Assembly (NCBI GenBank): GCA_016934535.1
Contig: JAFGSQ010000006.1
Span: 1 to 64,000 of the forward strand
DNA: 64,000 bases
DNA from: a candidate division WOR-3 bacterium
GTDB taxonomy: Bacteria; SDB-A
Direction: 5' to 3'
The notes under the pieces were generated by a model. It worked only from the letters and a program-made list of their open reading frames with translations. It was not told the origin of the DNA and did no database searches. Below are positions 9,021-19,485 of this stretch, in pieces. How positions within the stretch are numbered: the stretch's first letter is position 1; each line of letters starts with the position of its first letter. Made by a program: the position numbers and the translations under genes.

Positions 9021-9854
9021 TCAAACAAGGGATTTGAAAATTTGTTCTGCCACGGTTTTATCGTTGAGATATTCCTCAATTCCATGATGATTACCGCTGT
9101 CGTTTTTTACTTCGGACAGGTTCATTATTTCCGGTGTTATCGGAAAAACGTACTTGTCAAGTTTCTTCAGTGCTATAAAATCACGTTCGTCGTAAACATT
9201 AAGCCATTTTTCAACGCAATCCGGCATTTTAAGCGGTTTTGAGAGACATTTTTTTATTGATGATAAACCCAGAGGGGAGCCGACGGTTACGAAAAGGCTA
9301 ATACTTCTGTGATTTTTACCCTTTTTCCTTAATGCTTCATAACCTATCACGGAGCCGAGAGAATGACCTATTACGGTTTTTGTGTCCGAATCAATTATTT
9401 CCATAACAAAATTGTCAATTTCGTCCCTTAATTTTCTCACGGAAAGATAGGCGGCGACATCACGAGTGAAAATATCAAGCATCAGAGAACTTATTTCGAC
9501 ATTTCTTTCAAACAGCCTCAATAACTTTTGGACCGTTTCACTCGCAAAAATGCTTTTCTGTTGAATATCATCCCGCGGTTCTTCAGTGTTTACAAAGTCA
9601 ATTAAACCGGATAATTCCGCCATTTCAAACAGGATTTCCTTTATCAATAAATTTTCACGGCGTGACAGAACTGTTTTTCTTAATGTATGTTTTTCAAGAA
9701 TTTTTCCATAGTAAGGAAATTCAAAAAGGACATCTTTCGGAAGACTTAGTCCTGTTTTTTTCAGTCCGTTTTTCAGCGCTTTTATCCACGTTATTTTCAA
9801 TTTCTCAGGATCTTTATTTTCCTGAGACCTGCCGTGAATAAAAACCACTTTCAT
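9021..9854 (-). CDS. Alpha/beta-hydrolase-fold protein (putative serine esterase)
   Basis: 277 residues. The N-terminal VVFIHGRSQ resembles the HG oxyanion segment, and VIGHSLGSVIGYEAL near residue 170 is a lipase-type GxSxG nucleophile elbow (Ser in GHSLGS). VTVGSPLG follows as expected for a lipase-like core. An Asp (DERDFIAL) and a late His pair (NHHGIEEYL) are plausible catalytic partners. No signal peptide, so cytoplasmic. A Shine-Dalgarno AGGA precedes the start. The substrate is unknown; the gene stands between deaD and a secreted protease with no functional link visible. Confidence 0.65.
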   Translation of the reverse strand: MKVVFIHGRSQENKDPEKLKITWIKALKNGLKKTGLSLPKDVLFEFPYYGKILEKHTLRKTVLSRRENLLIKEILFEMAELSGLIDFVNTEEPRDDIQQKSIFASETVQKLLRLFERNVEISSLMLDIFTRDVAAYLSVRKLRDEIDNFVMEIIDSDTKTVIGHSLGSVIGYEALRKKGKNHRSISLFVTVGSPLGLSSIKKCLSKPLKMPDCVEKWLNVYDERDFIALKKLDKYVFPITPEIMNLSEVKNDSGNHHGIEEYLNDKTVAEQIFKSLV

Positions 9855-9911
9855 AAAAACATCCTAAATAACATCCCTTGTTTGCCTGGTTTTCTTTTAC
9901 TGTTCAAAATG

Positions 9912-12152
9912 CTATTTTATCAATAAAACTTTTTCTGTAAGTCTGAATTCTCCGGCTTTTAAAACAATAAAATAAAATCCTGTCGAAACACTCGTGTAGT
10001 ATCCACTGTTATAATTCCAATTGACAATATAATCTCCGGCGGATTGCCGTTCATCGACCAATTGCCTGACCTCTCTTCCTGAAACATCGAATACAGACAG
10101 ATTCACAAACACTTCGTTTCCAATGCTGTAAGAAATTTTTAACCTTTCCGATCCGCATACAGACATCTTCCAGGCACAAGGAGACGGCTGTTCCTCTACT
10201 GAAGAACCAGCCACCTCAATACTGCCAAAGTAAGGATGAAGATTGTGCCCGGATACCATTAGGTTCAATAAAACCGAATTAAGAGCCGACACCTGTATAT
10301 CAACCGTTCCAGCGGCGTCCGTGTATTCAGCCCACACTGAATTATCGTCAGACAAAGCAACCAAAGCGTTCTGGCAAGGCGTCCCTTCCTTCATGACAGT
10401 CACGTGAACCGTTTGATTTCCTGCAGGAATTGTTGCCGGGTGTGATACACTCAGCGCTTCAGGGTATCCCGTCCAGGCATCAATCGACGGATCCCCGAAT
10501 AAATTATAACCCTCGTAATAATATTTTGGTTGAACGTAAGTTCCCCCATATGTATAAACGCCAAGGAGGCCATAATCGTAAAAAGCCTTTTCCGACGTCA
10601 GAGACAAATCGTAAAGACCTTTAAAAACCCACCTTTCAAGCGTGTCGTCTTCAGCCCAAAGAGATCCCGGAGAAGACGCCCAAAAACTCACGGCTCCTTT
10701 TCCTTGAGCCCGAATCCAGGTTTCCGCAAAACATTCCGATGCAGACCATTGCCCGTTTGTGCAAGCATAACTCTGAACGATCGGATAATGGTTGATGTTT
10801 GTCAAATTACTGACATTCGTCTGCGTGAATGGGGGGCCATCCGACCAGGCGTATACGCCTCCATGTCCTGAAAACACTGCTAAACAACGCCCTCCGTTGA
10901 AGGCGTCGCTGACCTGACTCGTGGTTGCGCCGTAATAGTGCCAAAGAGTATCACAAATGAAATTATCCGGTCCCAGATAATTGTTAATCACCCAACGATG
11001 ACTTCCTTCAGAAATCGTGTGGTTGTCGGTGCTTGCCATAAAAACCACCCGTTTGCACCAAGAACTGTCAGAATTCCATAAATCCGGATTTTCATAAAAC
11101 AGCGTTTTATCAACTATTGCTTTCAATTGAACTACTGACGATACAGGCCATCTGCCTGTCCATACATCAGGCATCATGTCCTGTCCCTTCATAAGGGAAT
11201 ACGGATGATCCGTTATTGTTCCGGTCACAGTACCCGTGAAAGCCGGAATGGAATCATCGCCGACGAGCAGTACATATTGAGGAGGTATCGCCCAATAATC
11301 ATAGGCATTTTGAATATACAATTTTATTTCATTTGCCGTTTTACCTACACACGATAAGGCCGTCAGCGTCACAAAGTAGCCTTTTTGTCTTTTCCAGTCC
11401 ACGAACTCTTCTAAATAAGGCAAATATTCATCCGGAGCGATTATCAGATACCCTATAGGATTCTCGGGCAATTTTGTACCGAAACCGTATGCCCCGAAGT
11501 TGAGCATGAATGATTCGAGAAATTTCCTCGATTGGTGATTATCATATCTCCTGTATGATTCAATAGTTGAAGTTAAATCGCTGTCTCTCAGGTCAATCAC
11601 AATCTCAATGTCATTTCTGTAAATTATTTCATTCTTTCCCGGATTATAAGACACAGGAAACACTTCTATTGTTATAAATCTGTGTCCTCGAATAAAACCA
11701 CTGTCTGAAACCCTCACTAATGCTTCTCCGAACATTCGATCAGGCAAATAAGCGCTTTCATCTATGGTAAAATCAATGATTGAATGCATCAGTTTTATTT
11801 GTGACGGTTGAACCGGATATAATTGGTTATCAGGATATATTTGTTTTTGATTTCCCGACCATGCAGTTACTGACCATTGCGCCCCCAGCGGCACTTCAAC
11901 GATTTTTCTTATTACAGGAATATACGGTTCTCCGACTGCACCTGACGAATGAGTGCATGGGATCAAAACGGTTGAAAACAGCCTTCCTTCAGCTGTTTTC
12001 TGTCCTATTTCAATGCTTCCAACTTGTGCGTTAAGGATCAGCAAGTGCGGGTCCGAATATTCTACGACCACATCAGTTATTCCTTCACTATATATGGAAA
12101 AAATCGAGGCAACGACGGCGAAGATAAATGTTGCAGATAATATTATTTTCAT
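9912..12152 (-). CDS. Secreted gingipain-type cysteine protease (peptidase C25) with T9SS domain
   Basis: 746 residues. An N-terminal signal segment is followed by a propeptide-like region (to about 230). The C25 catalytic domain spans about 233-560: GYLIIAPDEYL, LLVGDD, then the catalytic His in FSGHGG (His430) and catalytic Cys in SYACTNGQW (Cys464). An immunoglobulin-like segment follows (about 570-650) and then a T9SS type A sorting domain (FDVSGREVRQL, GFYFIVLKAG, final KVLLIK). Inferred role: extracellular protein degradation, feeding the amino-acid-fermenting enzymes encoded elsewhere in the window. CAGGAGG precedes the start. Substrate specificity (Arg/Lys as in gingipains) cannot be inferred. 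Confidence 0.88.
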   Translation of the reverse strand: MKIILSATFIFAVVASIFSIYSEGITDVVVEYSDPHLLILNAQVGSIEIGQKTAEGRLFSTVLIPCTHSSGAVGEPYIPVIRKIVEVPLGAQWSVTAWSGNQKQIYPDNQLYPVQPSQIKLMHSIIDFTIDESAYLPDRMFGEALVRVSDSGFIRGHRFITIEVFPVSYNPGKNEIIYRNDIEIVIDLRDSDLTSTIESYRRYDNHQSRKFLESFMLNFGAYGFGTKLPENPIGYLIIAPDEYLPYLEEFVDWKRQKGYFVTLTALSCVGKTANEIKLYIQNAYDYWAIPPQYVLLVGDDSIPAFTGTVTGTITDHPYSLMKGQDMMPDVWTGRWPVSSVVQLKAIVDKTLFYENPDLWNSDSSWCKRVVFMASTDNHTISEGSHRWVINNYLGPDNFICDTLWHYYGATTSQVSDAFNGGRCLAVFSGHGGVYAWSDGPPFTQTNVSNLTNINHYPIVQSYACTNGQWSASECFAETWIRAQGKGAVSFWASSPGSLWAEDDTLERWVFKGLYDLSLTSEKAFYDYGLLGVYTYGGTYVQPKYYYEGYNLFGDPSIDAWTGYPEALSVSHPATIPAGNQTVHVTVMKEGTPCQNALVALSDDNSVWAEYTDAAGTVDIQVSALNSVLLNLMVSGHNLHPYFGSIEVAGSSVEEQPSPCAWKMSVCGSERLKISYSIGNEVFVNLSVFDVSGREVRQLVDERQSAGDYIVNWNYNSGYYTSVSTGFYFIVLKAGEFRLTEKVLLIK

Positions 12153-12371
12153 TCGAGCCTCCTGTTTCTATGTTAAATATACCTTTATAATGTTCACTGC
12201 AATCCTATAAAATTATTGCGGAATTCCGCAGTTGTAACTCTTTTCGACAATAGAATTTTATCTTCTTTTCAAGACTCGTGTAGAAATAATTTACACAATA
12301 TTTTAATAATAAAAACATTTTTACAATTCATTAGGATTTATCTGGTTATTATTTTCATCGTTATCTTTGTC

Positions 12372-15300
12372 CTATGAATTCTTCTGCAGTTTACATATTA
12401 TTTCTTCAGCTCTTTTCTGACAATCCTCTCCCTTTTCAGCAATTCCCAATGATTTTAAATATGTGCCGTATTTAGACAAAGCCGTCGCATATTCTACCGT
12501 ATCAAAATCTTTTTTCATGTGTTCAAGCGAGTATTCAAAATACGCTTTCGGATCGAGTCCTAAACCGGTCAAAGAGTCTATCTCGTTTTTTAAATCGCAG
12601 CACGAATCAAGTTCTGAAATACAGATTCCCGCGTAATAATAAAGAGGGTAGATTTTTGTCCCGATTTCTTTTTCCAATGAGAGCGCTTCTTTAAGCTTTT
12701 CCAGGGCTTTATAATAATCTTTTTTCTCTGTTAAAACGTATCCGACGCCGGCTATCCCGGACAAAATGCCCATTTTAAATCCGAGTTCTGAGCACATTTT
12801 GATTACGTTATCGTAGCATTCGGCGGCTTTGTCCCATTTGCCAATCCTTCTGTACAGATCGCCTTTGAAACCCAAAGCGTATCCAAATCCTTTTCTGTCT
12901 GCCAGTTCTTCGCAAACCTTCTGCTTTTCATTGAAACAATCCAGCGCTTTTTCGTACTCGCCTTTCTCCATATAAATACAGCCCATATTTCCCACGGACA
13001 GGCCTATCCCGGATTTTTCTCCAAGTTCAACCGACATTTTTTTCTTTCTGGCATAATATTCAAAAGCTTTATCGGTGTTCCCCTTTTCCATGTATGCGCC
13101 TCCGATGTTTCCTATCGCGGCGCTCAAAACTCTCTTGTATCCCATTTTTTCGCAAAGATTTTTTGCTTTAGAAAAATAAAACATGGCTTCATCTATTTCC
13201 GACTTGTGAAAAAATACCGATCCCATGTTCAAGTATGCGACGCTAAGACTGTAAATGTCGTTTTCGCTTTCACAGATTTCAATTTGCTCTTTGTAACAAT
13301 CAATTGCTTTTTCAAACTCGCCTTTGTTCCAATGGATCAAGCCGATGTTTCCTGACACTAAAGAGAGTTTTTTATTATCTTCGCAGGCTTGATGACATTT
13401 TTTCTGCTTCTCGTAAAACCCCATCGCTTTGTCGAATTCTCCTTTGTGGTAATATATCTGTCCGTAAACTCCGAGAAACATTTCTTTTTTGTCTTCTCTT
13501 CCATTGACGCCGCAATATGACAGGCCAAGTTCCGCTGTTTCAAGAGCCCTGTCGATTTTTCCCGTGTAAAGATACAATTGCGCAAGCCTGTTCATGGAAT
13601 CTAAATACGCGCCGGCATCAAGTTTATCTTTCACATCTTCTGTCAGGTAAATCAAATCAGACAGCAGTTTCTTCCAATCGCCTGCTAAAAATTCTATTTC
13701 TGCTCTGCTGAAAACTGTGAGTCTTTTCTCGTTTTCGTTATCACTCAATTCAATTATTTTGTTCAGACTCTCTATGGCTTCTCTGTTTCTGTATGCCTTT
13801 GACAAATAATCCGAAGCCACTCTGTAATTTGCGAGCGCTTTTGATCTTTCTTCGGAATAATAATAATGGGAAGCAATTTCGTAACTAAATTCGGGCTTGC
13901 CGGTGAACATCTTCTCAAGAGTATCGGCTGCGGTTCCGTGGATATATTTCAATCTTGATATCAATTGCATTTCGTATACTACGTCTCGGAGAAAATTACT
14001 TTTAAAAGCAAATCTCTTTTCATGAACATCGGTAATCAGGTTCTCTTTCCGGATATCAAGAAGAGTATTTTCGAAATCATCCCTGTCAAATTGGTTTATT
14101 TCTCTGGAAACGGAAAAAAGAATCTCTCTATCAAATTCTTTTCCAAGCACGCTCGCAATCTGAAGCGTTTCTTTGATTTTCAGTGGAAGCCTGTCTATTC
14201 TTGCGACAATGACGGAAGAGATGTTTTCCGGAACATCCGCGACATCCGATTCGAGCGTGTATTCTTCTCTATCTTCCTTCAAAAAGTTGTTTTCTTTGAG
14301 ATAAAGACAAAACTGATCCAGATAAAAAGGATTTCCTTGCGTTTTTTCGAATATCATATCAATCGCTTTTTCAGAGACATTTTTTTTAAGTATGTTCCTT
14401 ATCATCTCCGTGGATTCAGTTGGGTCAAGTCCTTTCAGGTTAATCTCCTGGGTCGGCCAACCTTCTTTGCCTATCAAGCGAGGCAGAGATCCGTCATCAT
14501 TCAGTCTGCTCGCTATCACCACGCATATCGGAAAACTTTCGAGCCCTCTCATTAAAACTTCAAAAAACCTGTAAGATTCATCGTCTACCCATTGAAAATC
14601 GTCAACAAATAATACCGCGGGTTTTAGAAGGCTCAATGCCGTCAATAAATATTTAACTGCGAAAAGCGTGTTTTCGTGTCTTTGTTTGGGATCGAGAAAT
14701 TCATAAACCGAGTTTTCGGTTGTGTGATTGAGAAGGGCTCCGATAAAATTTTTCCCTCTTTCCAGTTCCTGCAGAATGTCGTCTGCCGAATGTCTTTTCC
14801 CGATGGATGCGATCCTGGCGACAAAAGAATCGAAAATGTCTTCGAAGATGTTACCTTTTAATGAATCGTCTTCGTTACCCAGCTGATTGAAAATGGTTTT
14901 CAGGCAGTAAACGATCGGATTGAACGCCTTTTTCAAAATGGGATCGCAGTTAAAAACCCATGTGTCTGCATCCTTTTTCACATTTTCAGTCATTTTCTTA
15001 ACGAGAAATGTTTTTCCGGAGCCTGGTTCTCCCGTGACGTGGATTACGCCTCCGAACTTACCTTCTTTCAGAGAATCGAACGCCCTAATTAAAATTTCAG
15101 ATTCCGCTTTTCTACCCACGATTTCAGCGCCTGCATCAGCTCTTTTTCTTTTTTGAAATTTTCCGACAAGCTTGAACGCTGCAGTTAATGTGATTTTCCC
15201 TTTCAAACTGACATCGCCGATAAATTCCATTTCAAATTCTTCGCTGAGTTTAGCGTGAATGTTTTTTGAAACCAGGATTCCTCCTGGTTCGGCTTTTTGC

Positions 15301-16358
15301 ATGAACCTCGAAGCGACAATAACCGCCTCACCGATAAATGAATAGTTACACCTCAAGTCATCACCGATCAATCCCGCGTATACCGTCCCTTTGTTGATTC
15401 CAATTTTTGTAGAATCTGTTTTCAAAGATAAAGCGAATTCAATCGCCCGTTTCTCGTCATTTTCAAAAGATTTTGGAGCACCGAATATCACAAGGAAATT
15501 ACATCCCTTGTCGCCGAAATCGAGAGAACTGAAAAAGCCTCCGAATTCCTCGGTCTTTTTGAGTACATCTTCTATATAAGTTTTCAATTCATCGTATTTC
15601 TCTTGTCCTTTGAAAGAAACAAAAACTGCCGTTATCTCCCTGAATTCTCCTCTGTAAGGCATTTCTGTAAGTTCTCGTGAAATAAAACCCGAATACATTT
15701 CTCTTGCCAGCTCAATTTCAAATGTTTTAATCGCCTCGGCTTTTTGAGGTGTCACTCCGGAATTCACTTTTTTAACGACGAAATATTTTTCTCCGCAGGA
15801 AACTGTATCAATACAGTTTTTATCGAGAACGTCGTAGACGTTTCTGTCTATTACACATTCGGTATGTTTGCACTTTTTTTCGGAATCGGCGCATCCTTCT
15901 ATCGCATTTCCGCGGAAATAATAAGTCCTGTTTGAAACAGTTCCAATTGTCCCCCATTCCACTTTACCCCGTGAAATTCCGATTTTCATCGAAAACTCAA
16001 AATCGCCAAATTTTGTACTCACATGTCCGTTGTCGACGACAAATCCTTTAATGTTTTCAGCGCAAACTAAAACCGCTGAAACAGAGCATTCATTTTCAGG
16101 GAATACCGCCGTTATACCATCCCCGGCAAAACCTGTCACGAAGCCTCCGCTTTCGTATATCATTCTGGTCACCGGTTTGAATATGGATTCAAGAAGGGTC
16201 GAAAGAATTTCCGCTCCTTCTTTACCGGCTTTCATAAGTTTTTCAGAAATCGAAGTGAATCCTTTTACATCCAAAAACATGGCGGCGGCATTAAATTCAC
16301 CGAAACAAAGCCCCTCTTTGTTTTGCCGGACAATAAACCTTGGTATTAAATATTTCAT
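12372..16358 (-). CDS. Class III cyclase domains - STAND-type ATPase - TPR signalling protein
   Basis: 1328 residues. Domain order: class III nucleotide cyclase-like domain (about 20-200) with both metal aspartates (Asp30 in FLDVKGFT, Asp80 in FAGDG); a second, degenerate cyclase-like domain (about 235-400) where the first Asp position reads VSF; an ATPase with Walker A GEPGSGKT near 430 and Walker B VLFVDDFQWVDD; then a long helical region with at least eight TPR-like repeats (GNIGLIHWNKGEFEKA and variants). In domain 1 the usual transition-state Asn appears to be Glu (FRGNAIEG), so cyclase activity is uncertain. The start directly follows the fpg stop, so the two are co-transcribed. A paralogue lies at 27303-31028. 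Confidence 0.82.
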   Translation of the reverse strand: MKYLIPRFIVRQNKEGLCFGEFNAAAMFLDVKGFTSISEKLMKAGKEGAEILSTLLESIFKPVTRMIYESGGFVTGFAGDGITAVFPENECSVSAVLVCAENIKGFVVDNGHVSTKFGDFEFSMKIGISRGKVEWGTIGTVSNRTYYFRGNAIEGCADSEKKCKHTECVIDRNVYDVLDKNCIDTVSCGEKYFVVKKVNSGVTPQKAEAIKTFEIELAREMYSGFISRELTEMPYRGEFREITAVFVSFKGQEKYDELKTYIEDVLKKTEEFGGFFSSLDFGDKGCNFLVIFGAPKSFENDEKRAIEFALSLKTDSTKIGINKGTVYAGLIGDDLRCNYSFIGEAVIVASRFMQKAEPGGILVSKNIHAKLSEEFEMEFIGDVSLKGKITLTAAFKLVGKFQKRKRADAGAEIVGRKAESEILIRAFDSLKEGKFGGVIHVTGEPGSGKTFLVKKMTENVKKDADTWVFNCDPILKKAFNPIVYCLKTIFNQLGNEDDSLKGNIFEDIFDSFVARIASIGKRHSADDILQELERGKNFIGALLNHTTENSVYEFLDPKQRHENTLFAVKYLLTALSLLKPAVLFVDDFQWVDDESYRFFEVLMRGLESFPICVVIASRLNDDGSLPRLIGKEGWPTQEINLKGLDPTESTEMIRNILKKNVSEKAIDMIFEKTQGNPFYLDQFCLYLKENNFLKEDREEYTLESDVADVPENISSVIVARIDRLPLKIKETLQIASVLGKEFDREILFSVSREINQFDRDDFENTLLDIRKENLITDVHEKRFAFKSNFLRDVVYEMQLISRLKYIHGTAADTLEKMFTGKPEFSYEIASHYYYSEERSKALANYRVASDYLSKAYRNREAIESLNKIIELSDNENEKRLTVFSRAEIEFLAGDWKKLLSDLIYLTEDVKDKLDAGAYLDSMNRLAQLYLYTGKIDRALETAELGLSYCGVNGREDKKEMFLGVYGQIYYHKGEFDKAMGFYEKQKKCHQACEDNKKLSLVSGNIGLIHWNKGEFEKAIDCYKEQIEICESENDIYSLSVAYLNMGSVFFHKSEIDEAMFYFSKAKNLCEKMGYKRVLSAAIGNIGGAYMEKGNTDKAFEYYARKKKMSVELGEKSGIGLSVGNMGCIYMEKGEYEKALDCFNEKQKVCEELADRKGFGYALGFKGDLYRRIGKWDKAAECYDNVIKMCSELGFKMGILSGIAGVGYVLTEKKDYYKALEKLKEALSLEKEIGTKIYPLYYYAGICISELDSCCDLKNEIDSLTGLGLDPKAYFEYSLEHMKKDFDTVEYATALSKYGTYLKSLGIAEKGEDCQKRAEEIICKLQKNS

Positions 16359-17165
16359 TTACTCTTTTTGGCATTCAGGACAGATGAAAGAGCTGTTCGA
16401 GCCTGTTTTAATCTTTTCTATAGCCGCTCCGCAAACAGGGCATTTTTCACCTTTTCTGTATCCTATGGCGATGTCTTTTCTTTTAAAACCGCCGGGTTTT
16501 CCGAAGATGTCTGTTTCATAAAAAGCACCACCTTTTCTTATACTTTTTTTTAGTCCTTTTTTGATGCCTTCGTGAAGATGTTTTATTTGGATTTCGTCAA
16601 GGACTTGAACATTATTTTTCGGATGCAATTTTGCAAAAAACAAAATATCATGAATATAGGCATTCCCTATACCGGCTATATTTTTCTGATCCAGTAAAAA
16701 TGATTTGATGTTTCCTCTTCTTCCTTCGAGCCGAGTTTTTAACTCTGAAAAAGTTATTTTATCCGCATCAATTCCCAGCTTTGCCGTCTCTTTATGTTTA
16801 TACAATTTTCCATTTTTTGCGTAATGAATATACCCAAACCACCAAAAATTCACTGAAATGCAAACTCCTCCGGAGAACACGAAAACGGCTCGTTTTTTCA
16901 AAGGTATTTTGTCTGCTTCAGTCAAAAGAATTTCTCCGCCCATTCCGAGATTTATCAAAAGATACCCTCTGTCAGTTTCAGTGAATATCCACTTGCCTCT
17001 TTGATAAACTCTAATGACATTGGCGTTTTTTAATTTTCTTCGGAATTCTGCTTTATTCATATTGAGACATTTAGGCTGGAATATTTCCGCGGACAAAATT
17101 TTTCTTCCGCAAATAGCGCTGTTCATCTCTTTTGCCCTTGATATAATTTCCGGTATTTCAGGCAT
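16359..17165 (-). CDS. mutM: Formamidopyrimidine-DNA glycosylase family protein
   Basis: 268 residues, the normal length. MPEIPE at the N-terminus supplies the catalytic Pro2/Glu3, QRGKWIF holds the conserved DNA-contacting Lys, AGIGNAYIHDILF is the helix-two-turn-helix region, and the C-terminal CPVC...CPEC zinc finger is complete. It excises oxidised purines or pyrimidines in base excision repair. Whether it is Fpg or Nei-like cannot be settled by eye. It is followed immediately by the large cyclase/TPR gene, and a promoter lies just upstream. Confidence 0.88.
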   Translation of the reverse strand: MPEIPEIISRAKEMNSAICGRKILSAEIFQPKCLNMNKAEFRRKLKNANVIRVYQRGKWIFTETDRGYLLINLGMGGEILLTEADKIPLKKRAVFVFSGGVCISVNFWWFGYIHYAKNGKLYKHKETAKLGIDADKITFSELKTRLEGRRGNIKSFLLDQKNIAGIGNAYIHDILFFAKLHPKNNVQVLDEIQIKHLHEGIKKGLKKSIRKGGAFYETDIFGKPGGFKRKDIAIGYRKGEKCPVCGAAIEKIKTGSNSSFICPECQKE

Positions 17166-17192
17166 ATCGCCTCCGCTGAGTTTATAACAAAA

Positions 17193-17221
17193 ATAATATA
17201 GTTTCGGGAATAAGTTATCAA
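17193..17221 (-). promoter_or_regulatory. Candidate sigma-70 promoter of mutM and the cyclase/TPR gene
   Basis: Minus strand TTGATA (17216-17221), 17-base spacer, TATTAT (17193-17198), 28 bases upstream of the mutM start. The rest of the 228-base divergent gap up to fusA shows nothing I can name. Confidence 0.55.
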
Positions 17222-17393
17222 GTTCGAAAAAGGTGCGTTACTTAATGCATAAGTCGGGATAAATAATTATTATTTTTAAGCACTTGAAATTGTTCTCTTT
17301 TTATGATAAAAAACCGGACGAATTAAGATCCTGCGAAAATATTTTCTCACACAGTATTTTCTAAATCTCAGCCATCGGAAAGGTGTATATAAA

Positions 17394-19475
17394 ATGTCAG
17401 ATATAATAGCGTTGGAAAAAGTAAGAAATATAGGCATAATGGCTCACATAGACGCCGGAAAGACTACCTTAACTGAAAGAATTCTCTTTTACACGGGGAG
17501 ATCTCACAAAATTGGGGAAGTCCACAACGGGGAAGCCCTCATGGACTGGATGAAACAGGAACAGGAGAGAGGCATAACCATAACGGCAGCCTCTACTCAT
17601 TGTCACTGGGAAGATCATTGGATAAACATCATAGATACGCCGGGTCATGTAGATTTTACTGTAGAAGTGGAAAGGAGCCTTCGTGTTCTCGACGGAGCAA
17701 TAGCAGTTTTTTGCGCGGTCGGCGGCGTTGAACCTCAATCCGAAGCGGTTTGGCATCAATCTCAAAAACACAATGTGCCGAAACTTGCGTTCGTAAACAA
17801 AATGGACAGAATCGGTGCAGATTTTTTCAAAGTGATTGAAGAGATAGAAAACCAGTTGGAAGCTAACGTTATCCCTCTGCAGATACCCATTGGAGCCGAA
17901 TCTGAATTCAAAGGAGTAGTCGACCTCGTCGAAATGAAAGCGTATTATTACACCGACGAAAAAGACGCCAAAAGATACGAAGTCGAACAAATTCCACAGG
18001 ATTTGATTTCTCTCGCCAACAAATACAGAAAAATAATGCTCGAGAAAGCGGTTGAAAACGACGAAATACTTCTCGACAAATATTTCCACGATGAAGATTC
18101 CCTCACAAAAGAAGAGATAATCTCGGCCATACGAAAATCCACCGTCACAAACAAGATAGTTCCCGCCCTTTGCGGATCCGCCTTCAAAAACAAAGGAGTG
18201 AGAAAGCTCCTCGACGCAGTAAACATGTTTCTACCTTCCCCCAAAGACATGCCTGCTTTAAAAGGAACAGACAGAGAAGGGAATGAAGTTTTCAGAAACA
18301 ACGACGATGATGAACCTTTTTCTGCCCTTGCGTTCAAGATCCAAATAGACAAGCACGTCGGAAAGCTCGTCTATTTCAGAGTTTATTCCGGTTCTGTGAA
18401 AGCGGGATCGTACATTTACAACTCCTCACGCAACAAGCGCGAAAGGCTGAGCAGAATACTCCAGATGCATGCAAATCAGAGAGAAAGCGTAGATTGTTTA
18501 TACGCGGGCGATATTGCTGCGGCTGTCGGGCTGTCTGACACCTTCACAGGAGACACTCTTTCAGAATCTGAAAATCCGATACTTCTCGAATCAATAGAAT
18601 TTCCTTCACCGGTAATGTCAATTTCCATTAAGAACAGTGAAAAAAGCCAGACCGATGCACTTACCAGGTCATTGACAAAACTCGCCGAAGAAGACCCGTC
18701 TTTTATTTACAAAACTGATGAAGAAACAAAAGACGTTGTAATATCAGGTATGGGAGAATTGCATCTTGAAGTTTTAATAGACAGGCTTAAACACGAGTTC
18801 GGTATTGAAATCGAGACCGGCGAACCAAAAGTCGCATACAGAGAGACGATTCTTCAATCTATCGTAGAAGAATTGAAATATTCCAAGCAGACGGGAGGCA
18901 AGGGCCAATACGCGCACGTAAAAATGAAAGTTTCTCCGACGGGTCCGGGTTGCGGTTTCGAGTTCATAAACAAAATAAAAGAAGGAAGGATACCGAAAGA
19001 GTTCATCCCGTCCATTGAAAAGGGGGTCATAGACGCTCTCCAAAACGGAGTATTGGCAGGATATCCTGTCGTGGACGTCAAAGCAGAACTGATTGACGGA
19101 TCTTACCATTCCGTGGATTCATCTGACATGTCATTCAGAGTGGCCGGCCGAGAGTGTTTTAAAAGCGCTTTCAGAAAGTGCTCTCCAATCCTGCTCGAAC
19201 CGATAATGCTTATTGAAATAAACACGCCTGAAGAGTTTGTAGGTTCTATTGCGGGACTTGTAGGTTCAAAAAGAGGCAAAATAAACGGAATAGATATTCA
19301 GGGCAGTTTGAACGTCGTTTCCTGCGAGGCGCCCTTGTCGGAACTTTTCGGTTTCACAACGGTCTTACGCAATCAAACCAGCGGAAGGGCGAGTTATTCA
19401 ATGGCGTTCCAGCACTATTCAGCCGCAACAGAAGAAGCGACGCAGCAAATCCTCAGGATTAAAAAAAGCGCTTGA
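17394..19475 (+). CDS. fusA: Translation elongation factor G
   Basis: 693 residues, full length. G1 [10 protein letters not shown]2 RGITITAA, G3 DTPGHVDF, G4 NKMDRIGA and G5 GSAFKNKG are present, followed by EF-G domains II-V (GMGELHLE in domain [15 protein letters not shown] in domain V). It drives ribosomal translocation and, with RRF, ribosome recycling. It is monocistronic here rather than in the usual str operon with rpsL, rpsG and tufA, so it may be one of two EF-G paralogues. The stop is 10 bases from the convergent flavin reductase gene, with no obvious terminator in between. Confidence 0.93.
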   Translation: MSDIIALEKVRNIGIMAHIDAGKTTLTERILFYTGRSHKIGEVHNGEALMDWMKQEQERGITITAASTHCHWEDHWINIIDTPGHVDFTVEVERSLRVLDGAIAVFCAVGGVEPQSEAVWHQSQKHNVPKLAFVNKMDRIGADFFKVIEEIENQLEANVIPLQIPIGAESEFKGVVDLVEMKAYYYTDEKDAKRYEVEQIPQDLISLANKYRKIMLEKAVENDEILLDKYFHDEDSLTKEEIISAIRKSTVTNKIVPALCGSAFKNKGVRKLLDAVNMFLPSPKDMPALKGTDREGNEVFRNNDDDEPFSALAFKIQIDKHVGKLVYFRVYSGSVKAGSYIYNSSRNKRERLSRILQMHANQRESVDCLYAGDIAAAVGLSDTFTGDTLSESENPILLESIEFPSPVMSISIKNSEKSQTDALTRSLTKLAEEDPSFIYKTDEETKDVVISGMGELHLEVLIDRLKHEFGIEIETGEPKVAYRETILQSIVEELKYSKQTGGKGQYAHVKMKVSPTGPGCGFEFINKIKEGRIPKEFIPSIEKGVIDALQNGVLAGYPVVDVKAELIDGSYHSVDSSDMSFRVAGRECFKSAFRKCSPILLEPIMLIEINTPEEFVGSIAGLVGSKRGKINGIDIQGSLNVVSCEAPLSELFGFTTVLRNQTSGRASYSMAFQHYSAATEEATQQILRIKKSA

Positions 19476-19485
19476 TGTCCCCGCT

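Noticed and set aside
13965-14555. 196-codon plus-strand open frame
   Set aside because: Antisense to the cyclase/ATPase/TPR gene; Phe/Lys/Ile-rich translation without domain features.
17469-18089. 206-codon minus-strand open frame
   Set aside because: It lies wholly opposite fusA, rich in Phe and Val as expected from the antisense of Glu/Lys codons.
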